Part shown: positions 63,606 to 64,000 of the stretch, piece after piece
How positions within the stretch are numbered: the stretch's first letter is position 1
Layout of the letters: each line of letters begins with the position of its first letter
Assembly (NCBI RefSeq): GCF_028649455.1
Contig: NZ_JAQSIO010000003.1
Span: 372,001 to 436,000, forward strand
Direction of reading: 5' to 3'
Length of the DNA: 64,000 bases
Source of the DNA: Curvibacter microcysteis
GTDB lineage: Bacteria > Pseudomonadota > Gammaproteobacteria > Burkholderiales > Burkholderiaceae_C
The notes under the pieces: generated by a model
Told to the model about the DNA's origin: nothing
The model's database searches: none
What the model saw: the letters and a program-made list of their open reading frames with translations, nothing else
Position numbers and translations under genes: made by a program

Positions 63606-64000
63606 TCAGGGCGACAGGCTGCTGGCTTGGGGGCTGGGGCGACGCAGCCCCTGCACCGCGAGTGACCCCAGGGCCAGGACGTCAAAAATCAGGGCCACCT
63701 CTCCGCTGCCCAGGACGGAGGAGCCCGAGATCCCGCGCAGCGTGTGGAACAGGCGCCCCAGGGGCTTGATCACGGTCTGGTGTTGGCCCAGCAACTGGTC
63801 AACTTCCAGACCAAAGCGGGTCGGGCCGGCTTGCACCACGACGATGCTGACCCGGTCTGGGCGGGGGCTGTCCAACCCGTAAAGCTGGCGCAGGCTGATC
63901 ACCGGCAGCAACTGGCCGCGCAGGGGCATGCAAAAACGGCCGGATGGGTCAGCCGATGGCGCCAGTTGCGCCTCGTGCTGCCCGGCCTGGCCTTCGACCA
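63606..64000 (-). CDS. cheA: chemotaxis histidine kinase CheA, C-terminal part (cut by window end)
   Basis: Only the C-terminal CheW-like regulatory domain lies in the window: residues reading [21 protein letters not shown], then [32 protein letters not shown] and [21 protein letters not shown]. These are typical of the CheA P5 domain that binds CheW and receptors. The frame is open to the window edge, so the HPt, dimerisation and kinase domains lie beyond 64000. It ends 55 bases before the chemoreceptor gene and is the upstream member of the same operon. Confidence 0.9.
   Translation of the reverse strand, partial: VEGQAGQHEAQLAPSADPSGRFCMPLRGQLLPVISLRQLYGLDSPRPDRVSIVVVQAGPTRFGLEVDQLLGQHQTVIKPLGRLFHTLRGISGSSVLGSGEVALIFDVLALGSLAVQGLRRPSPQASSLSP

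Noticed and set aside
1-64000. Mobile elements, prophage, CRISPR, toxin-antitoxin or defence islands
   Set aside because: No transposase, integrase, terminal inverted repeats, spacer-repeat arrays or phage genes were seen; the gene content is ordinary chromosomal.

Overview
The window is GC-rich and gene-dense chromosomal DNA from a betaproteobacterium, most likely in or near the family Comamonadaceae (Burkholderiales). This is judged from gene content and protein style: the pilVWX-pilY1-pilE minor pilin cluster beside dnaE, a CheW-CheR-CheD-CheB operon, a clpS-clpA pair, polyamine-type ABC transporters and many periplasmic sensors. I see no insertion sequence, prophage, integrase, CRISPR array or rRNA. 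One tRNA gene is present.

Layout. 0-6.2 kb: a small membrane or exported protein and a TonB-dependent receptor of the zinc (ZnuD) type, an auxin-efflux-carrier transporter, pdxH, an RluA-type pseudouridine synthase and a RidA-family protein. 6.3-10.8 kb: a three-gene minus-strand operon (apnO-like oxidoisomerase, RuBisCO-like protein, OiaK-like kinase) with a divergent FadR-type GntR regulator; it looks like a D-apionate catabolic module. 10.9-12.5 kb: tRNA-Gly(CCC) with its own terminator, then a carbohydrate-type porin. 12.6-22.4 kb: a seven-gene minus-strand operon in the order gabT, ABC ATPase, binding protein, two permeases, gbuA-like ureohydrolase, gabD. A divergent MocR/GabR-type regulator faces it. 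Together these would import a substrate such as 4-guanidinobutyrate or a polyamine, release urea and GABA, and pass GABA through succinate semialdehyde to succinate.

22.5-32.8 kb: alaS, then a periplasmic-binding-protein/diguanylate-cyclase pair, a class II aldolase-like protein, a large Cache-PAS-PAS-GGDEF-EAL protein and a further GGDEF protein, so three c-di-GMP genes lie within about 6 kb. 33-40.7 kb: trmB, gluQ, an FAD oxidoreductase, a LysR regulator divergent from a pirin / flavodoxin / OsmC / pirin redox-defence cluster, and trhO. 40.8-48.8 kb: the minor pilin operon pilV-pilW-pilX-pilY1-pilE-fimT, mostly joined by ATGA overlaps. 48.9-58.3 kb: housekeeping genes on the plus strand (dnaE, clpS, clpA, sbcB) and a cystathionine gamma-synthase family enzyme. 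58.4-64 kb: a chemotaxis operon on the minus strand, cheA (cut by the window end), a soluble chemoreceptor with two duplicated PAS domains, cheW, cheR, cheD and cheB.

The most notable parts are the compact RuBisCO-like-protein operon, the self-contained guanidinobutyrate/GABA import-and-degradation operon, the binding-protein/diguanylate-cyclase pair and the tandem-PAS soluble chemoreceptor. None is clearly a system unknown to science; each is a specific combination that can be tested. Coordinates are best choices by eye. Starts that differ from the longest reading frame are explained in each entry.
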